A DNA stretch of 64,000 nt from Hyphomonadaceae bacterium (GTDB taxonomy: Bacteria; Pseudomonadota; Alphaproteobacteria; Rhizobiales; Hyphomicrobiaceae): NCBI GenBank assembly GCA_019747815.1, contig JAIEQJ010000021.1:25476-89475 (forward strand). Reading direction: 5' to 3'. Shown piece by piece: positions 8,442 through 20,687 of the stretch (position 1 is its first letter; the number at the start of each line of letters is the position of its first letter). A model generated the notes under the pieces. That model searched no databases and was not told the DNA's origin. It was given only the letters and a program-made list of their open reading frames with translations. The position numbers and the translations under genes were made by a program.

Positions 8442-9467
8442 TCAATACTGGTCCTCGAAGCGCTTGGCGAGGTCCTCGATGTTCTCGGGCGGCCAGTTCG
8501 GCACTTCCATGCCGAGATGCAGCCCCATGCTCGCCAGCACCTCCTTGATCTCGTTCAGCGACTTGCGCCCGAAGTTCGGCGTGCGCAGCATCTCCGCTTC
8601 CGTCTTCTGGATCAGGTCGCCGATGTAGACGATGTTGTCGTTCTTCAAGCAGTTGGCGGAGCGCACCGACAGCTCGAGCTCGTCGACCTTCTTGAGGAGC
8701 GCGGCGTTGAAGGCCAGCTCGGGGCGCGCCTCCGGCTCGACGGCCTTGGTCGGCTCCTCGAAGTTGATGAACACGGCGAGCTGGTCCTGCAGGATGCGGG
8801 CTGCCAGCGCGACCGCGTCCTCGGCCGTCACCGAGCCGTCGGTCTCCACCGTCATGGTCAGCTTGTCGTAATCGAGAATCTGGCCTTCGCGCGTGTTCTC
8901 GACCTTGTAGGACACCTTCTTGACGGGACTGTACAGGCTGTCCACCGGGATCAGGCCGATCGGCGCATCCTCGGGGCGGTTGCGCTCGGCCGGCACGTAG
9001 CCCTTGCCGATCGCGGCCGTGAACTCCATGCGCACGGCGGCGCCCTGGTCGAGCGTGCAAATCACGTGGTCGGGATTGAGGATCTCCACCTCCGAGCTCG
9101 CCTCGATGTCGGAGGCCTTGACCTGCCCCGGCCCTTCCTTCTTCAACACCATGCGCTTGACGCCGTCGGAGTGCACCCTGAGCGCAATCTCCTTGATGTT
9201 GAGGATCATGTTGGTCACGTCCTCGCGCACGCCCGGGATCGAGGAGAACTCGTGCAGCACGCCGTCGATATGCACGGTCGTGATCGCTGCCCCCTGCAGC
9301 GAGGACAGCAGCACGCGCCGCAGCGCATTGCCGAGCGTCATGCCGAAGCCCCGCTCCAGCGGCTCGGCGACGATGGTTGCGATCTTGTCCTTCTGGCGTC
9401 CCTGCTCCACGGCGAGCTTGCTCGGCTTGATCAGGTCCTGCCAGTTCTTGTGCATTACGTTTGCCAC
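8442..9467 (-). CDS. rpoA: DNA-directed RNA polymerase subunit alpha
   Basis: A 341-residue protein with the N-terminal assembly domain ([20 protein letters not shown] at about 36-55) and the C-terminal DNA/regulator-binding domain ([16 protein letters not shown]... [16 protein letters not shown]) joined by a linker. Standard length. It follows rpsK as in the alpha operon. Confidence 0.98.
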   Translation of the reverse strand: MANVMHKNWQDLIKPSKLAVEQGRQKDKIATIVAEPLERGFGMTLGNALRRVLLSSLQGAAITTVHIDGVLHEFSSIPGVREDVTNMILNIKEIALRVHSDGVKRMVLKKEGPGQVKASDIEASSEVEILNPDHVICTLDQGAAVRMEFTAAIGKGYVPAERNRPEDAPIGLIPVDSLYSPVKKVSYKVENTREGQILDYDKLTMTVETDGSVTAEDAVALAARILQDQLAVFINFEEPTKAVEPEARPELAFNAALLKKVDELELSVRSANCLKNDNIVYIGDLIQKTEAEMLRTPNFGRKSLNEIKEVLASMGLHLGMEVPNWPPENIEDLAKRFEDQY

Positions 9468-9554
9468 GTGAGGCCTCGTGCTGTGTTTGAAGTGCCGGCC
9501 ACTGCCGGCCTTTTCACGCTCTCGTGCCGAGAGCAGTCCAGAGATGGCGCCGCC

Positions 9555-9959
9555 TCAAACCCTGCGGCGCTTGCGCGGTCTGCAGCCGTTGTGCGGAATT
9601 GAGGTGACGTCGCGGATCTGGGTGATCTGGAAACCGATGGCCTGCAGCGCCCGCAGGGCCGACTCGCGTCCCGAACCCGGGCCCATGACCTCGACTTCGA
9701 GCACCTTCATGCCGTGCTCCATCGCCTTCTTGCCGGCGTCCTCCGCCGCCATCTGGGCCGCATACGGCGTCGACTTGCGCGAGCCTTTGAAGCCCATCGT
9801 GCCCGACGACGACCAGGCGATGGTGTTGCCTTGCGCGTCGGTGATGGTGATCATCGTGTTGTTGAACGACGCGCTGACATGGGCGACGCCCGACGTGATG
9901 TTCTTGCGCTCGCGCCGACGCGGTTTGGCGCGGGACTGCTGTTGGGGTTCTTTGGCCAT
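9555..9959 (-). CDS. rpsK: 30S ribosomal protein S11
   Basis: A 134-residue S11 with [18 protein letters not shown] and [14 protein letters not shown], ending in the conserved [15 protein letters not shown] that contacts 16S rRNA of the platform. A basic N-terminal extension (KPRRRERK) is typical of alphaproteobacteria. Between rpsM and rpoA. Confidence 0.98.
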   Translation of the reverse strand: MAKEPQQQSRAKPRRRERKNITSGVAHVSASFNNTMITITDAQGNTIAWSSSGTMGFKGSRKSTPYAAQMAAEDAGKKAMEHGMKVLEVEVMGPGSGRESALRALQAIGFQITQIRDVTSIPHNGCRPRKRRRV

Positions 9960-10052
9960 TGCGAAGAGGCTCCAGGATCGGGTCGTCGGCTCGGTGTGCG
10001 GGCGGGCGCTCGAACACTGGCGCCCGCCTGTGAAACTTCGGTACGTTCGTCG

Positions 10053-10427
10053 CTAGCTCGTCTTCTTCTTGCCGGCGATGGGCTTGGCTTTGCCCTTGCG
10101 CGTGCGCGCATTGGTGTGGGTGCGCTGGCCGCGGACGGGCAGCGAGCGGCGGTGGCGCAGGCCGCGGTAGCAGCCCAGGTCCATCAGCCGCTTGATGTTC
10201 ATGGCCACTTCGCGGCGCAGGTCGCCCTCGACCACGAAATCGCGATCGATGGCCTCGCGGATCTGCAGCACCTCGGCGTCGGTCAGCTCGTGCACCCGCC
10301 GCTTGTCGGGAATGCCAACCTTGGTGCAGATGTCCTGCGCGAACTTCGGCCCAATGCCATGGATGTACTGCAGCGCGATGACCACGCGCTTCTGCGTCGG
10401 AATATTGACACCTGCGATACGAGCCAC
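10053..10427 (-). CDS. rpsM: 30S ribosomal protein S13
   Basis: A 124-residue protein read from a GTG start (10425-10427) as [14 protein letters not shown], preceded by GGGAG six nucleotides upstream. The open frame extends to 10484 but the extra residues are unrelated to S13, so the GTG is preferred. The helix-two-turn-helix region and the conserved [25 protein letters not shown] (given in parts) tail are present. First gene after adk. Confidence 0.97.
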   Translation of the reverse strand: MARIAGVNIPTQKRVVIALQYIHGIGPKFAQDICTKVGIPDKRRVHELTDAEVLQIREAIDRDFVVEGDLRREVAMNIKRLMDLGCYRGLRHRRSLPVRGQRTHTNARTRKGKAKPIAGKKKTS

Positions 10428-10629
10428 GTCTATCTCCCAGCTACGGCGCTGTCGCGCTTGCACCAAGGCCGCTCGCCGCAGCAACCCCGCGCCAAACCCA
10501 AATGCGCACGCCGACCGGTCCCGGCGTCCCGTGCGCCAGGCCCGATCGTGGCCTTTTCAGATCGAAAGTGAGGCTTTTTAGCCAACATGTTAAGGTGCGT
10601 CAACTGGACAAAATGACCTTTGGCATCCG

Positions 10630-11279
10630 CTATTTGAGGCCATCGAGAACGCGATCTATGGCTTTCCCGACCTCCTCGATGGCGCCCATGCCGTCGACCG
10701 ACTTGAGGTTGCCCTTGCAGAAGTAGTAGCCCGTCAGGGGCGAGGTCTCCCGGTAATACACCATCAGGCGCCTGTTCACGGTCTCGGCATTGTCGTCCGG
10801 ACGCCGGCTGAACTCCGTCCCCCCGCAAACGTCGCACACCCCTCTGACCTTCGGCCGCTTGAAGCGGTCATGATAGCCCTCGCCGCAGGTGGTGCAGGTG
10901 AACCGGCCGACGATGCGCTCGACGAGCTTGCTGTCGTCGACCTTGAGCTCCACGACCGCATCGAGCTTGCGCTTCTTGTCCTTGAACATCTTGTCCAGGG
11001 CGGCGGCCTGCTGGAGCGTGCGCGGGAACCCGTCGAGAATCACGCCGTTCTTGCAGTCCGGCTGGTCGACCCGGTCGGAAATGATCTTGATGACCACCTC
11101 GTCGGGCACCAGATCGCCGGCGTCCATGATCGCCTTGGCGCGGCGGCCCACCTCGCTGCCGGCCTGCACGGCCGCGCGCAGCATTTCCCCGGTCGAGAGC
11201 TGAACCAGGCTGCGCCGCGCAGCCAGCTCCTTGGCCTGGGTTCCCTTGCCGGCCCCCGGCGGCCCCAGCAAAATCAGAT

Positions 11280-11283
<4 letters not shown>
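10630..11283 (-). CDS. adk: Adenylate kinase (zinc-LID type)
   Basis: A 217-residue enzyme interconverting ATP+AMP and 2 ADP. P-loop GPPGAGKGT at residues 7-15; LID carries a four-cysteine zinc site C130/C133 and C150/C153 (CTTCGEGY, CDVCGG), the Gram-positive-like long-LID form also found in many alphaproteobacteria. The start ATG overlaps the secY stop as ATGA (11280-11283), linking expression to SecY. Confidence 0.97.
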
Positions 11284-12629
<1,346 letters not shown>

Positions 12630-12751
12630 AGCTCTCCCTGGCCCAAGCGCGTGCTACCACGCCCTCCCAGCCCTGCGGCTCACCCCAACATGGGGCGCCA
12701 GGAGCAGGCCCGCAAGCTCTGCCCCGCGGGCCGCAACTCCCGATTCACAGC

Positions 12752-12768
12752 CCGGATTTAGCGTCCGG
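12752..12768 (-). repeat. Short hairpin motif in rplO-secY spacer
   Basis: CCGGA (12752-12756), 7-nt loop, TCCGG (12764-12768). The surrounding string CCGGATTTAGCGTCCGGA is nearly identical to one in the rplA-rplJ spacer at 37383 (one substitution pair and one inserted base). Function unknown; a processing or pausing signal is plausible. Confidence 0.4.
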
Positions 12769-12790
12769 ACACGGTAACGGGCCTCAGCCC

Positions 12791-13342
12791 TCATTCCTCG
12801 CTCGCCGCCGCCTTCGGCTTGCCCGCAGCGGCCTTCTTGGCGGCCGATTTCTTGCGCTTGGCCTCATCCGCCGCGAGCACCTTCTTCTCGATCAGCGTCA
12901 CCGAGCCGCCCGCCTTCTCCACGGCCGCCTTGGCCGAGGCCGTGGCGTGATTGACGGTCAGCTTGAGCCCGGCTTTCAACTCGCCCTCGCCCAGCAGCCT
13001 GACGCCATCCAGCGGCCGCCGGACCAACCCGGCCGCCACCAGCGCCGCCACGTCCACCGGCTTGCCGGCGTCCAGGCTGCCCGCATCCACGGCTTCCTGC
13101 AGACGGCCGACGTTGATCTCGTTCCACACCTTGCGATCGCGCTTGTTGAAGCCGCGCTTGGGAAGGCGCCGATGCAGCGGCATCTGGCCGCCCTCGAAGC
13201 CGCCCAGACGCACGCCGGAGCGCGCCGTCTGGCCCTTGCCGCCACGGCCGCCCATCTTGCCCATGCCTGAGCCGATGCCGCGGCCGATGCGCACGCGCAG
13301 CTTGCGCGATCCTGCATTGTCTTTGAGCTCGTTGAGCCGCAT
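12791..13342 (-). CDS. rplO: 50S ribosomal protein L15, with C-terminal Lys/Ala extension
   Basis: A 183-residue L15 starting [14 protein letters not shown], with the glycine-rich [21 protein letters not shown] loop (given in part) and LPKRGFNK. It is longer than the usual 145-160 residues because of a final ~30-residue lysine/alanine tract ([19 protein letters not shown]). The ATG at 13340-13342 gives the family N-terminus; 8 further codons upstream are not conserved. Confidence 0.95.
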   Translation of the reverse strand: MRLNELKDNAGSRKLRVRIGRGIGSGMGKMGGRGGKGQTARSGVRLGGFEGGQMPLHRRLPKRGFNKRDRKVWNEINVGRLQEAVDAGSLDAGKPVDVAALVAAGLVRRPLDGVRLLGEGELKAGLKLTVNHATASAKAAVEKAGGSVTLIEKKVLAADEAKRKKSAAKKAAAGKPKAAASEE

Positions 13343-13362
13343 CGGCGAATGCTCCTGGTGCC

Positions 13363-13593
13363 TCAAGCCTTCTCGTCAACCACGCGGACGAGATGCTTGA
13401 CCTTGTTGATCATGCCGCGCACGGCCGGCGTATCCTCCAGCGTGCGCTTGCGGTGCAGCTTGTTGAGCCCGAGCCCAACCAGCGTCTGCTCCTGAGCCGC
13501 GGGGCGCCGGTTGGGGCTTGCGATCTGCTCCACCGTCACCGTCTTGCCTGCGGCCGGCTTGCGGCCGGGCGTCTTTTCGCGTCTGTCTGCCAT
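13363..13593 (-). CDS. rpmD: 50S ribosomal protein L30
   Basis: A 76-residue L30 from ATG 13591-13593 (MADRREK). The conserved core is [13 protein letters not shown]...[14 protein letters not shown]...[14 protein letters not shown] (given in parts). A GTG at 13606-13608, overlapping the rpsE stop, is an alternative start adding five residues. The ~20-residue N-terminal leader is longer than in most L30. Confidence 0.92.
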   Translation of the reverse strand: MADRREKTPGRKPAAGKTVTVEQIASPNRRPAAQEQTLVGLGLNKLHRKRTLEDTPAVRGMINKVKHLVRVVDEKA

Positions 13594-13604
13594 GGCGTTC
13601 ACAC

Positions 13605-14183
13605 TCACGCTGTCTCGGCGGCGGCATCCGGATCGGCGGCGGCACCGTCACGGCGCCGCGCCACGATCTCGCTCACCTTCTTGCCGCGCCGCGCGGCCAC
13701 CGCGCGCGGGTTCTCCTGCGCCTTCAGGGCCGCGAACGTGGCGCGGACCATGTTATAGGGGTTGGTGCTGCCCAGCGACTTGGCGACCACGTCCTGCACG
13801 CCGAGCATCTCGCATACCGCGCGCGTCGGACCGCCGGCGATGACGCCGGTGCCGGGAGGCGCCGAGCGCAGGACCACCCTGCCGGCCCCGTGCTTGCCTT
13901 CCGAATCGTGGTGCAGCGTGCGTCCCTCGCGCAGCGGCACGCGCACCAGGCTGCGCCGGGCCTCCTCTGTCGCCTTGCGGATCGCCTCGGGCACCTCGCG
14001 CGCCTTGCCGTGGCCGAAGCCGACCCGGCCCTTCTGGTCGCCGACGATCACCAGCGCGGCGAAGCCGAAGCGCTTGCCGCCCTTCACCACCTTGGCGACG
14101 CGATTGATGTGCACCAGCTTGTCTTTGAACTCGCTGTCGCGCTCCTCGCGATCGCGGTTCCTATCTCTTTGAGGACGAGCCAC
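13605..14183 (-). CDS. rpsE: 30S ribosomal protein S5
   Basis: A 192-residue S5 starting with GTG (14181-14183; MARPQRDRN). The double-stranded RNA-binding N-domain contains [18 protein letters not shown] and [15 protein letters not shown]; the C-domain contains [20 protein letters not shown]. The C-terminus is Asp/Ala-rich. Between rplR and rpmD. Confidence 0.97.
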   Translation of the reverse strand: MARPQRDRNRDREERDSEFKDKLVHINRVAKVVKGGKRFGFAALVIVGDQKGRVGFGHGKAREVPEAIRKATEEARRSLVRVPLREGRTLHHDSEGKHGAGRVVLRSAPPGTGVIAGGPTRAVCEMLGVQDVVAKSLGSTNPYNMVRATFAALKAQENPRAVAARRGKKVSEIVARRRDGAAADPDAAAETA

Positions 14184-14199
14184 GTCGATGCCTTTCGTT

Positions 14200-14562
14200 C
14201 TAGAAGCTCAGGCCGCCTTCGCGCGCCCCGTCGGCCAGCGCCTTGATGCGGCCGTGATACTTGAAGCCGCCCCGGTCGAACACCACGACCTTCACGCCCG
14301 CCTTCGTCGCACGCTCGGCGAGCAGCTTGCCGACCGCGGCGGCGGCCGCCTTGTCGGCGCCGGTCTTGAGCTTGCCCTTGAGATCCTTCTCCAGGCTCGA
14401 GGCGGCCGCCACGGTGTGGCCGTGCACGTCGTCGATGACCTGCGCATAGATGTGCTTGGACGAGCGGTGCACGGACAACCGCGGCCGCCCGCTGGAGTTG
14501 CCAGCAAGCTCACGGCGCACGCGCCGCTTGCGGCGATCGAACTGGTTCATTTTGCGCAGCAT
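14200..14562 (-). CDS. rplR: 50S ribosomal protein L18
   Basis: A 120-residue L18 (5S rRNA binding). The ATG at 14560-14562 ([19 protein letters not shown]) is preferred because GAGG lies about 9 nt upstream; an ATG four codons later is possible. Core [20 protein letters not shown] and the C-terminal [20 protein letters not shown] are conserved. Confidence 0.96.
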   Translation of the reverse strand: MLRKMNQFDRRKRRVRRELAGNSSGRPRLSVHRSSKHIYAQVIDDVHGHTVAAASSLEKDLKGKLKTGADKAAAAAVGKLLAERATKAGVKVVVFDRGGFKYHGRIKALADGAREGGLSF

Positions 14563-14572
14563 GGCGCAGGCC

Positions 14573-15115
14573 TCACTTCTTCTTGCCTTCTTTGCGATGG
14601 ATGTATTCGCCCTGATAGCGCACACCCTTGCCCTGATAGGGCTCGGGGGGGCGCGAGGCGCGAATCTCGGCGGCGAGCTGCCCGACCTTCTGCTTGTCGA
14701 TGCCCGAGACCGTGACAAGCTCCTGCTTGGCGCCGCCCACCTTCACGTCCACGCCGGCCGGAACCTTGTGCAGCACATCGTGGCTGAAGCCAACCTGCAA
14801 CTGCAGCACGTCCTTGCCCTTCATGGCCGCGCGAAAGCCGACGCCGTGAATTTCCAGCGTCTGCGAATAGCCCTTGGTGACGCCCTCAATCAGGTTGACG
14901 ATCTGGGTGCGCGTCATGCCCCACATGGCGCGGGCCGTCTGGGTGTCCTCGACCAGGCCCACCTCGATGCCGCTCTCCGTCTTGGCAACCTTGGTCTGCT
15001 CCGGACACGTGAAGGACAGCTCGCCCTTCGGGCCCTTCACCGTCACCTTCTGGCCGGACACGGCCGCCGTCACACCCGACGGGATCGCTACCGGCTTCTT
15101 TCCAATCCGCGACAT
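14573..15115 (-). CDS. rplF: 50S ribosomal protein L6
   Basis: A 180-residue L6 starting [15 protein letters not shown], with two tandem L6 repeats and the C-terminal [24 protein letters not shown] (given in part) that binds 23S rRNA near the factor site. Confidence 0.97.
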   Translation of the reverse strand: MSRIGKKPVAIPSGVTAAVSGQKVTVKGPKGELSFTCPEQTKVAKTESGIEVGLVEDTQTARAMWGMTRTQIVNLIEGVTKGYSQTLEIHGVGFRAAMKGKDVLQLQVGFSHDVLHKVPAGVDVKVGGAKQELVTVSGIDKQKVGQLAAEIRASRPPEPYQGKGVRYQGEYIHRKEGKKK

Positions 15116-15147
15116 CGCTCAGTCCTTCGCCTCGCACCAACCGGTGC

Positions 15148-15540
15148 TTAGAACACGTTGCACAGGATCTCGCCGCCCACGTTCTCTTCACGTGCGCGGG
15201 AATCCGACATAACGCCCTTGGGCGTCGAGAGAATGGCCACGCCCAGGCCGTTGGCGACCGTCGTCAGATCGCGCACCGCCGAGTAGACGCGGCGTCCGGG
15301 CTTGGACACGCGCTTGATCTCGCGGATGGCCGGCTGGCCGTTGGAATACTTCAGCTCGATCTCGAGCTCGGGCGGGGCGCCCTTGTGCTCCACACGCGTG
15401 TAGCCGCGAATGTAGCCTTCAGACGCCAGCACGTCGAGCACGCGCACGCGCAGGTTGGAGGCGGGCGAGGTCACCTTCGGGCGCCGGCGCATCTGCGCGT
15501 TGCGGATGCGGGTCAGCAAATCGCCGAGCGGGTCGTTCAT
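15148..15540 (-). CDS. rpsH: 30S ribosomal protein S8
   Basis: A 130-residue S8 starting [20 protein letters not shown]-terminal [18 protein letters not shown] and final GGEILCNVF are family signatures. In Escherichia coli S8 is the spc-operon translational repressor; whether it is so here cannot be seen. Confidence 0.97.
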   Translation of the reverse strand: MNDPLGDLLTRIRNAQMRRRPKVTSPASNLRVRVLDVLASEGYIRGYTRVEHKGAPPELEIELKYSNGQPAIREIKRVSKPGRRVYSAVRDLTTVANGLGVAILSTPKGVMSDSRAREENVGGEILCNVF

Positions 15541-15552
15541 TGGCCAGCCTCC

Positions 15553-15858
15553 TTACCAGCTCGACTTGGTCATGCCGGGGATCATGCCCTGGCTCGCCAG
15601 CTCGCGCAGCATGTTGCGGCACAGCTTCAGCTTGCGGTAGTAGCCGCGCGCGCGGCCCGTCAGCTCGCAGCGGTTGCGGATGCGCGACGGCGCCGAGTTG
15701 CGCGGCAGCTGGGCGAGCTTGAGGCGCGCGGCAAAGCGCTCCTCGCTGGGCTTCGTCAGATCGCTGGCGATGCCCTTGAGCTTCTTGCGCTTGGCCGCGT
15801 ACTGCGCCACCAGCTTCCTGCGGTGGTTGTTCTTGTTGACCGAGCTCTTCTTAGCCAT
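15553..15858 (-). CDS. rpsN: 30S ribosomal protein S14 (zinc-free long form)
   Basis: A 101-residue S14 starting [15 protein letters not shown], with [20 protein letters not shown]. It lacks the CxxC zinc pairs of the short form, so it is the C-minus type usual in Proteobacteria. Confidence 0.97.
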   Translation of the reverse strand: MAKKSSVNKNNHRRKLVAQYAAKRKKLKGIASDLTKPSEERFAARLKLAQLPRNSAPSRIRNRCELTGRARGYYRKLKLCRNMLRELASQGMIPGMTKSSW

Positions 15859-15879
15859 GCAGTCCTCCAGACGCCGCGC

Positions 15880-16644
15880 TTAAGCTTGGCGAAACGGGAA
15901 ATTGAAGCCGCGCAGCAGCGCGCGCGCCTCGTCATCAGATTTGGCCGTGGTGCACACGATCACGTCCATGCCCCAGATCTCGTCGACCTGGTCATAGTCG
16001 ATCTCGGGAAACACGATGTGCTCCCTCAGCCCCATCGCGAAATTGCCGCGGCCGTCGAAGCTCTTGGGGTTCAGCCCGCGGAAGTCCTTCACGCGCGGGA
16101 GGGCAATCGTCACCAGGCGATCGACGAACTCGTACATGCGGTCGCCGCGCAAGGTCACCTTGGCGCCGATCGGCATGTCGTCGCGCACCTTGTAGGTGGC
16201 GATCGACTTGCGGGCGCGCGTGACGACGGCGCGCTGGCCGGCGATCAGACTCAGGTCCTTGGCCGCCGAATCCACCTTCTTGCGATCGTTGACGGCCTCG
16301 CCCACGCCCATGTTGAGCACGATCTTCTCGATGCGCGGGATCTGCATCGCGTTCTGGTAGTTGAATTCCTTCTTCAGCGCGTCGCGCACGACCTTCTCAT
16401 AGAGCGCCTTCATGCGCGGCCGGTAGTCCTTCGGCCGCGGCGCCGGCGGTGCCGCAGCCTTCTCGCCCTTGGGCGCACCTTTGCCGTCACGAGGCTTGCC
16501 CTTGCCGGGCGCCCCCTTGGCAGCCTTGTCCTGGCCGGCGGCCGCCTTGGCGCCCTGCTCAGGCTTGGCGACCTTGGCCGGCTTGTCGGCCGCTGCCGCT
16601 TTGTCCGGCTTGGAAGACTTGGCCGGCTTGTCGTCTGCAGCCAT
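15880..16644 (-). CDS. rplE: 50S ribosomal protein L5 with long N-terminal extension
   Basis: 254 residues, versus about 180-185 for most bacterial L5. Residues about 75-254 are a normal L5 ([61 protein letters not shown]). Residues 1 to about 70 are a Lys/Ala/Pro/Gly low-complexity tract ([20 protein letters not shown] and similar). The ATG at 16642-16644 sits 2 nt after the rplX stop; an internal ATG at residue 78 (MKALYEK) would give the canonical length, so the extension might not be translated in full. Confidence 0.95.
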   Translation of the reverse strand: MAADDKPAKSSKPDKAAAADKPAKVAKPEQGAKAAAGQDKAAKGAPGKGKPRDGKGAPKGEKAAAPPAPRPKDYRPRMKALYEKVVRDALKKEFNYQNAMQIPRIEKIVLNMGVGEAVNDRKKVDSAAKDLSLIAGQRAVVTRARKSIATYKVRDDMPIGAKVTLRGDRMYEFVDRLVTIALPRVKDFRGLNPKSFDGRGNFAMGLREHIVFPEIDYDQVDEIWGMDVIVCTTAKSDDEARALLRGFNFPFRQA

Positions 16645-16646
16645 GG

Positions 16647-16967
16647 CTATCTATTCTCCGGAATCTGCTCGCCGGACCGCTTGGCGACACGCACCTTGCG
16701 TCCGTCTTCGAGAAGCTTGAAGCCGACGCGCGTCGGCTTGCCGTCCTTGGGATCCTCCAGCGCCAGGTTGGAGAGATGGATCGGCGCCTCTTTGGAGATG
16801 ATCCCGCCCTCCTGCTGCGCCGTCTGGCGCTGATGTCGGCGCACGGTATTCACCCCGCGCACCAGCGCCCTGCCCTCTTTGGGCATGACCTGAAACACCT
16901 CACCCTTCTTGCCCTTGTCGCGGCCGGCGAGGACGACCACGCGATCCCCTTTCCTGATCCGTTCCAT
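16647..16967 (-). CDS. rplX: 50S ribosomal protein L24
   Basis: A 106-residue L24 starting [22 protein letters not shown] (KOW motif). The start ATG overlaps the rplN TAA by one base (16967), arguing for translational coupling. The upstream open frame is an rplN shadow and is excluded. Confidence 0.97.
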   Translation of the reverse strand: MERIRKGDRVVVLAGRDKGKKGEVFQVMPKEGRALVRGVNTVRRHQRQTAQQEGGIISKEAPIHLSNLALEDPKDGKPTRVGFKLLEDGRKVRVAKRSGEQIPENR

Positions 16968-17335
16968 TACAGGACCTCCGGGGCGAGACTGACGATCTTC
17001 ATGTGGTTGCGGGCTCTCAGTTCGCGGGTCACCGGCCCGAAGATGCGCGTGCCGATCGGCTCGCCCTGGGCATTGATCAGCACCGCCGCGTTGCGGTCGA
17101 AGCGGATCAGCGAGCCGTCGGGACGGCGCACACCTTTGGCCGTGCGCACCACCACCGCCTTCATCACCTCGCCCTTCTTCACGCGGCCGCGCGGAATGGC
17201 TTCCTTGACGGTCACGACAATCGTATCCCCGACCGTGGCGTACCTGCGCTTGGAGCCCCCCAGCACCTTGATGCACTGCAGGCGCCGCGCGCCGGAGTTG
17301 TCGGCCACGTCGAGGTTGGTCTCCATCTGAATCAT
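16967..17335 (-). CDS. rplN: 50S ribosomal protein L14
   Basis: A 122-residue L14 starting [18 protein letters not shown], ending [24 protein letters not shown] (in part). Exactly the family length. Confidence 0.98.
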   Translation of the reverse strand: MIQMETNLDVADNSGARRLQCIKVLGGSKRRYATVGDTIVVTVKEAIPRGRVKKGEVMKAVVVRTAKGVRRPDGSLIRFDRNAAVLINAQGEPIGTRIFGPVTRELRARNHMKIVSLAPEVL

Positions 17336-17378
17336 CGGCCAGTTCCTCGTCCCGCAGTCATTTCATTCATTGCTCCAG

Positions 17379-17397
17379 CCCTCTCGCCCCGAGAGGG
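17379..17397 (-). terminator. Hairpin in rpsQ-rplN spacer
   Basis: CCCTCTC (17379-17385), loop GCCCC, GAGAGGG (17391-17397): a perfect 7-bp stem in the 68-bp spacer, inside an operon. A processing or partial attenuation site is more likely than full termination. Confidence 0.35.
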
Positions 17398-17403
17398 CCG
17401 CGC

Positions 17404-17643
17404 TCACACCTTGCTGTCCTTCAGCACCACCCACCGCTTGTTCTTCGAGATGGGCTTGCTCTCCTCGATGCGCACGATGTCACCCACCTTGAAGGTGGAA
17501 TCCTCATCGTGGGCATGGAACTTCTTCGACCGGCGCACCGTCTTCTTCAGCAGGGGGTGCGTGTAGCGGCGCTCCACCTGCACCACCACGGTCTTGGCGT
17601 TCTTGTCGGAAACCACGACACCCTGCAAAACGCGCTTCGGCAT
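17404..17643 (-). CDS. rpsQ: 30S ribosomal protein S17
   Basis: A 79-residue S17 starting [21 protein letters not shown], with [19 protein letters not shown] and [20 protein letters not shown]-fold 16S rRNA binder. Confidence 0.97.
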   Translation of the reverse strand: MPKRVLQGVVVSDKNAKTVVVQVERRYTHPLLKKTVRRSKKFHAHDEDSTFKVGDIVRIEESKPISKNKRWVVLKDSKV

Positions 17644-17652
17644 GTTCTAACC

Positions 17653-17862
17653 TCAAGCCTTCTCGTTACCCGCGCCGCTGCGCCGTTGTGTCTGCACTGT
17701 CTTGATGCGCGCAATGTCGCGACGCACCGCACGCACGCGCGAGGTGTTCTCGAGCTGCCCGGTGGCCCGCTGAAAGCGCAGGTTGAACTGCTCCTTCTTC
17801 AGCCGCGCGACCTGCTCATCCAGCTGATCCGGGGTCATGGCCCTGAATTCTTCTGTCTTCAT
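17653..17862 (-). CDS. rpmC: 50S ribosomal protein L29
   Basis: A 69-residue two-helix L29: [20 protein letters not shown] then [20 protein letters not shown] and [11 protein letters not shown]. Normal length and position between rplP and rpsQ. Confidence 0.97.
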   Translation of the reverse strand: MKTEEFRAMTPDQLDEQVARLKKEQFNLRFQRATGQLENTSRVRAVRRDIARIKTVQTQRRSGAGNEKA

Positions 17863-17875
17863 GACGCCACCTATC

Positions 17876-18286
17876 TCAAGCCTGCCGCTTCACGATGCGC
17901 GTCTTGATCGGAAGCTTGGCGGCACCCAAGGTCAGGGCTTCGCGCGCGGTTGCTTCCGTGACGCCATCCAGCTCGAACATGATGCGGCCGGGCTTCACGC
18001 GGGCCACCCACAGCTCGGGCGCACCCTTGCCGGAGCCCATGCGCACCTCGGCCGGCTTCTTGGTCACCGGGATATCGGGGAAGATGCGAATCCAAACCCT
18101 GCCCGCACGCTTCATGCCGCGCGATATCGCCCGCCGCGCCGCCTCGATCTGGCGCGCGGTCAGCCGGTCCGGCTCCACGGCCTTGAGGCCGAACGAGCCG
18201 AAGTTGAGCTCCGTCCCACCCTTGGCCTTGCCATGGATGCGGCCCTTGTGGGCCTTGCGGAATTTAGTGCGTGTGGGCTGCAGCAT
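17876..18286 (-). CDS. rplP: 50S ribosomal protein L16
   Basis: A 136-residue L16 starting [19 protein letters not shown], with [20 protein letters not shown] and [19 protein letters not shown]. Near the peptidyl transferase centre and A-site tRNA. Confidence 0.98.
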   Translation of the reverse strand: MLQPTRTKFRKAHKGRIHGKAKGGTELNFGSFGLKAVEPDRLTARQIEAARRAISRGMKRAGRVWIRIFPDIPVTKKPAEVRMGSGKGAPELWVARVKPGRIMFELDGVTEATAREALTLGAAKLPIKTRIVKRQA

Positions 18287-18298
18287 GTCGCGTCACCT

Positions 18299-19066
18299 TC
18301 AAGCCTTCGCCGCTTCGGAGGCGCGCTCACCGCCACCCCAGCTCTCACGGTCCCCACCGCCGCCGCCACCGCCACGGCGCCGTCCACCACCGCCTTCCTG
18401 GGCTTCGATGGCGCGCTTCTCGGCCGCCATCGGATCGTGGTCCAGGATCTCGCCTTTGAAGATCCAAACCTTGACGCCGATGATGCCGTAGGCAGTCCTG
18501 GCGAGGCCGTAGCCGAAATCGATATCGGCACGCAGGGTGTGCAGCGGCACGCGGCCCTCGCGATACCACTCCATGCGCGCGATCTCCGCGCCGCCGAGCC
18601 GACCCGAGCAATTGATGCGGATGCCGAGCGCGCCAAGCCGCAGCGCCGATTGCACCGAGCGCTTCATCGCGCGGCGGAAGGCGACGCGGCGCTCGAGCTG
18701 CTGGGCGATGGTCTCGGCGACCAGGGTGGCGTCGATCTCCGGCTTGCGCACCTCCAGGATGTTCAGGTGGACCTCGGAAGCGGTGAGCTTGGCAAGCTCG
18801 CTCCTGAGCTTCTCGATGTCCGCGCCCTTCTTGCCGATCAGCACGCCCGGCCGCGCCGTGTGCACCGTCACGCGGCACTTCTTGTGCGGACGCTCGATCA
18901 CCACCTTGGAGATGCCGCCCGCGCGGCGCTGCTTGAGGATGTGCTCGCGGATGGCCATGTCCTCGTGCAGCAGCTTGCCGTACTCGCCGCGGCTCGCGAA
19001 CCAGCGGCTGTCCCACGTCCGGTTGATCCCGACGCGAAGCCCGACCGGATTGACCTTGTGACCCAT
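18299..19066 (-). CDS. rpsC: 30S ribosomal protein S3, with Gly-rich C-terminal tail
   Basis: A 255-residue S3 starting [20 protein letters not shown]; the ATG overlaps the rplV TAA by one base. The KH domain contains [20 protein letters not shown]. The last ~30 residues are arginine/glycine-rich ([18 protein letters not shown]), an RGG-like tail longer than in Escherichia coli S3. Confidence 0.97.
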   Translation of the reverse strand: MGHKVNPVGLRVGINRTWDSRWFASRGEYGKLLHEDMAIREHILKQRRAGGISKVVIERPHKKCRVTVHTARPGVLIGKKGADIEKLRSELAKLTASEVHLNILEVRKPEIDATLVAETIAQQLERRVAFRRAMKRSVQSALRLGALGIRINCSGRLGGAEIARMEWYREGRVPLHTLRADIDFGYGLARTAYGIIGVKVWIFKGEILDHDPMAAEKRAIEAQEGGGGRRRGGGGGGGDRESWGGGERASEAAKA

Positions 19067-19509
19067 TACGCGGTCTCCTCCGCTTTCGCCCGCTCGCCGC
19101 GCTTGGATTTCCCGGCGCTCGCGTCTTCCTTTGCCTCTTGCGCAACCTCTTTCACAACCACGGTCAGCTGGGCAAACGGCTTCTCGATGGGGCTCATGCG
19201 GCCACGGCCACGGGCGTGGAAGCGCCGCATGACGAGGTTCTTGCCCACGTGGGCCTGCGTCACGACCAGATCGTTGACGTCGAGGCCATGGTTGTTCTCG
19301 GCGTTGGCCACGGCCGACATCACGCACTTGCGCACGTCCTGCGCGATGCGCTTCCTGGAGAACTCCAGATCGGCGAGCGCCACGTCCACCTTCTTGCCGC
19401 GGATCAGCTGCGCGACCAGGTTGAGCTTCTGCGGCGACACCCTCAGGTTTCTCGCCACCGCCCGCGCCTCGGTCTCACCCAGCACCCGCTCCCGCTTCGA
19501 CTTGCCCAT
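19066..19509 (-). CDS. rplV: 50S ribosomal protein L22
   Basis: A 147-residue L22 with [21 protein letters not shown] and the tunnel-lining hairpin region [20 protein letters not shown]. The C-terminal ~30 residues are a charged extension ([24 protein letters not shown]), common in alphaproteobacteria. Confidence 0.97.
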   Translation of the reverse strand: MGKSKRERVLGETEARAVARNLRVSPQKLNLVAQLIRGKKVDVALADLEFSRKRIAQDVRKCVMSAVANAENNHGLDVNDLVVTQAHVGKNLVMRRFHARGRGRMSPIEKPFAQLTVVVKEVAQEAKEDASAGKSKRGERAKAEETA

Positions 19510-19543
19510 ATCATTCAGCCTTCAATTGCATCCCGGCCTCGCC

Positions 19544-19837
19544 TCAAGCCGCCGCCGGTTTGGCTCTGACCGCTCTCTTGTCGCCGCTATGCGAATGGAA
19601 TGTCCGCGTCGGCGAGAACTCGCCGAACTTGTGGCCGATCATGTCCTCGCTCACGTTGACGGGCACGAACTTCTGCCCGTTGTAGACGCCGAACGTGAGC
19701 CCCACGAACTGCGGCAGAATGGTCGAGCGCCGGCTCCAGATCTTGATGATCTCGTTGCGGCCGGACGCGCGCGACTTCTCGGCCTTCTTGAGAAGGTAGC
19801 CGTCGACGAAGGGGCCCTTCCAGACTGAGCGTGCCAT
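19544..19837 (-). CDS. rpsS: 30S ribosomal protein S19
   Basis: A 97-residue S19 starting [16 protein letters not shown], with [20 protein letters not shown] and [19 protein letters not shown]. Binds 16S rRNA in the head with S13. Confidence 0.98.
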   Translation of the reverse strand: MARSVWKGPFVDGYLLKKAEKSRASGRNEIIKIWSRRSTILPQFVGLTFGVYNGQKFVPVNVSEDMIGHKFGEFSPTRTFHSHSGDKRAVRAKPAAA

Positions 19838-19852
19838 GTGCTTCTCGTGCCT

Positions 19853-20674
19853 CTACTTGGCTTTGCTGCGGGGACGGATGATGAACTGGTCCGTCGCCTT
19901 GTTCTTGCGGGTCTTGGCGCCCTTGGTCGACTTGCCCCAAGGCGTCGCCCAGTGCTTGCCACCCTTGGTGCGGCCACCGTTGGGATGATCGATCGGGTTC
20001 ATGGCGATCGAACGCACGGTCGGGCGCGTGCCCTTCCAGCGCGTGCGGCCGGCCTTGCCCACCGACTCGTTCAAGTGATCGGGGTTGGATACCGCACCCA
20101 CGGTCGCCATGCACTCCGCCCGCACCCGCCGCGTCTCACCGGAATTGAGACGCACGATCGCCCAGCCGGCATCGCGGCCGACGAGTTGCGCATACGCGCC
20201 CGCGGACCGCGCGATCTTGCCGCCGCCGCCGGCCTTGATCTCGATGTTGTGCACGATGGTGCCGACCGGCAGGGAGGCCAGATGCATGGCGTTGCCCGGC
20301 TTCACGTCGCCCTTGACGCCCGCCACCACGCTGTCGCCGACGGCAAGCCGCTGGGGTGCCAGGATATAGGAGAGCGTGCCGTCCTGGTACTTCAGCAGCG
20401 CAATGAAGGCCGTGCGGTTGGGATCGTACTCGAGCCGCTCGACCTTGGCCGGCATGTCGTGCTTGGCGCGACGGAAATCGATGCGCCGATAGGACTGCTT
20501 GTGCCCGCCGCCGATGTGGCGCGTAGTGATGCGGCCGTAGTTGTTGCGCCCGCCGGACTTGGTCTTGCCGTCGGTCAGCATCTTGATCGGCGCGCCCTTC
20601 CACAGATGGCTGCGGTCGACCAGCACGAGCTGGCGCAGTCCGGGAGTGGTGGGACGAAATGTTTTCAGGGCCAT
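19853..20674 (-). CDS. rplB: 50S ribosomal protein L2
   Basis: A 273-residue L2: N-terminus [36 protein letters not shown], and the catalytic-region [15 protein letters not shown] motif [20 protein letters not shown]. Full family length. Confidence 0.98.
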   Translation of the reverse strand: MALKTFRPTTPGLRQLVLVDRSHLWKGAPIKMLTDGKTKSGGRNNYGRITTRHIGGGHKQSYRRIDFRRAKHDMPAKVERLEYDPNRTAFIALLKYQDGTLSYILAPQRLAVGDSVVAGVKGDVKPGNAMHLASLPVGTIVHNIEIKAGGGGKIARSAGAYAQLVGRDAGWAIVRLNSGETRRVRAECMATVGAVSNPDHLNESVGKAGRTRWKGTRPTVRSIAMNPIDHPNGGRTKGGKHWATPWGKSTKGAKTRKNKATDQFIIRPRSKAK

Positions 20675-20687
20675 GGCCGCGTCTCTC

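Noticed and set aside
13594..13608. GTG start for rpmD overlapping the rpsE stop
   Set aside because: Not excluded, but the ATG at 13593 gives the common MA-type L30 N-terminus; the GTG is kept only as an alternative.
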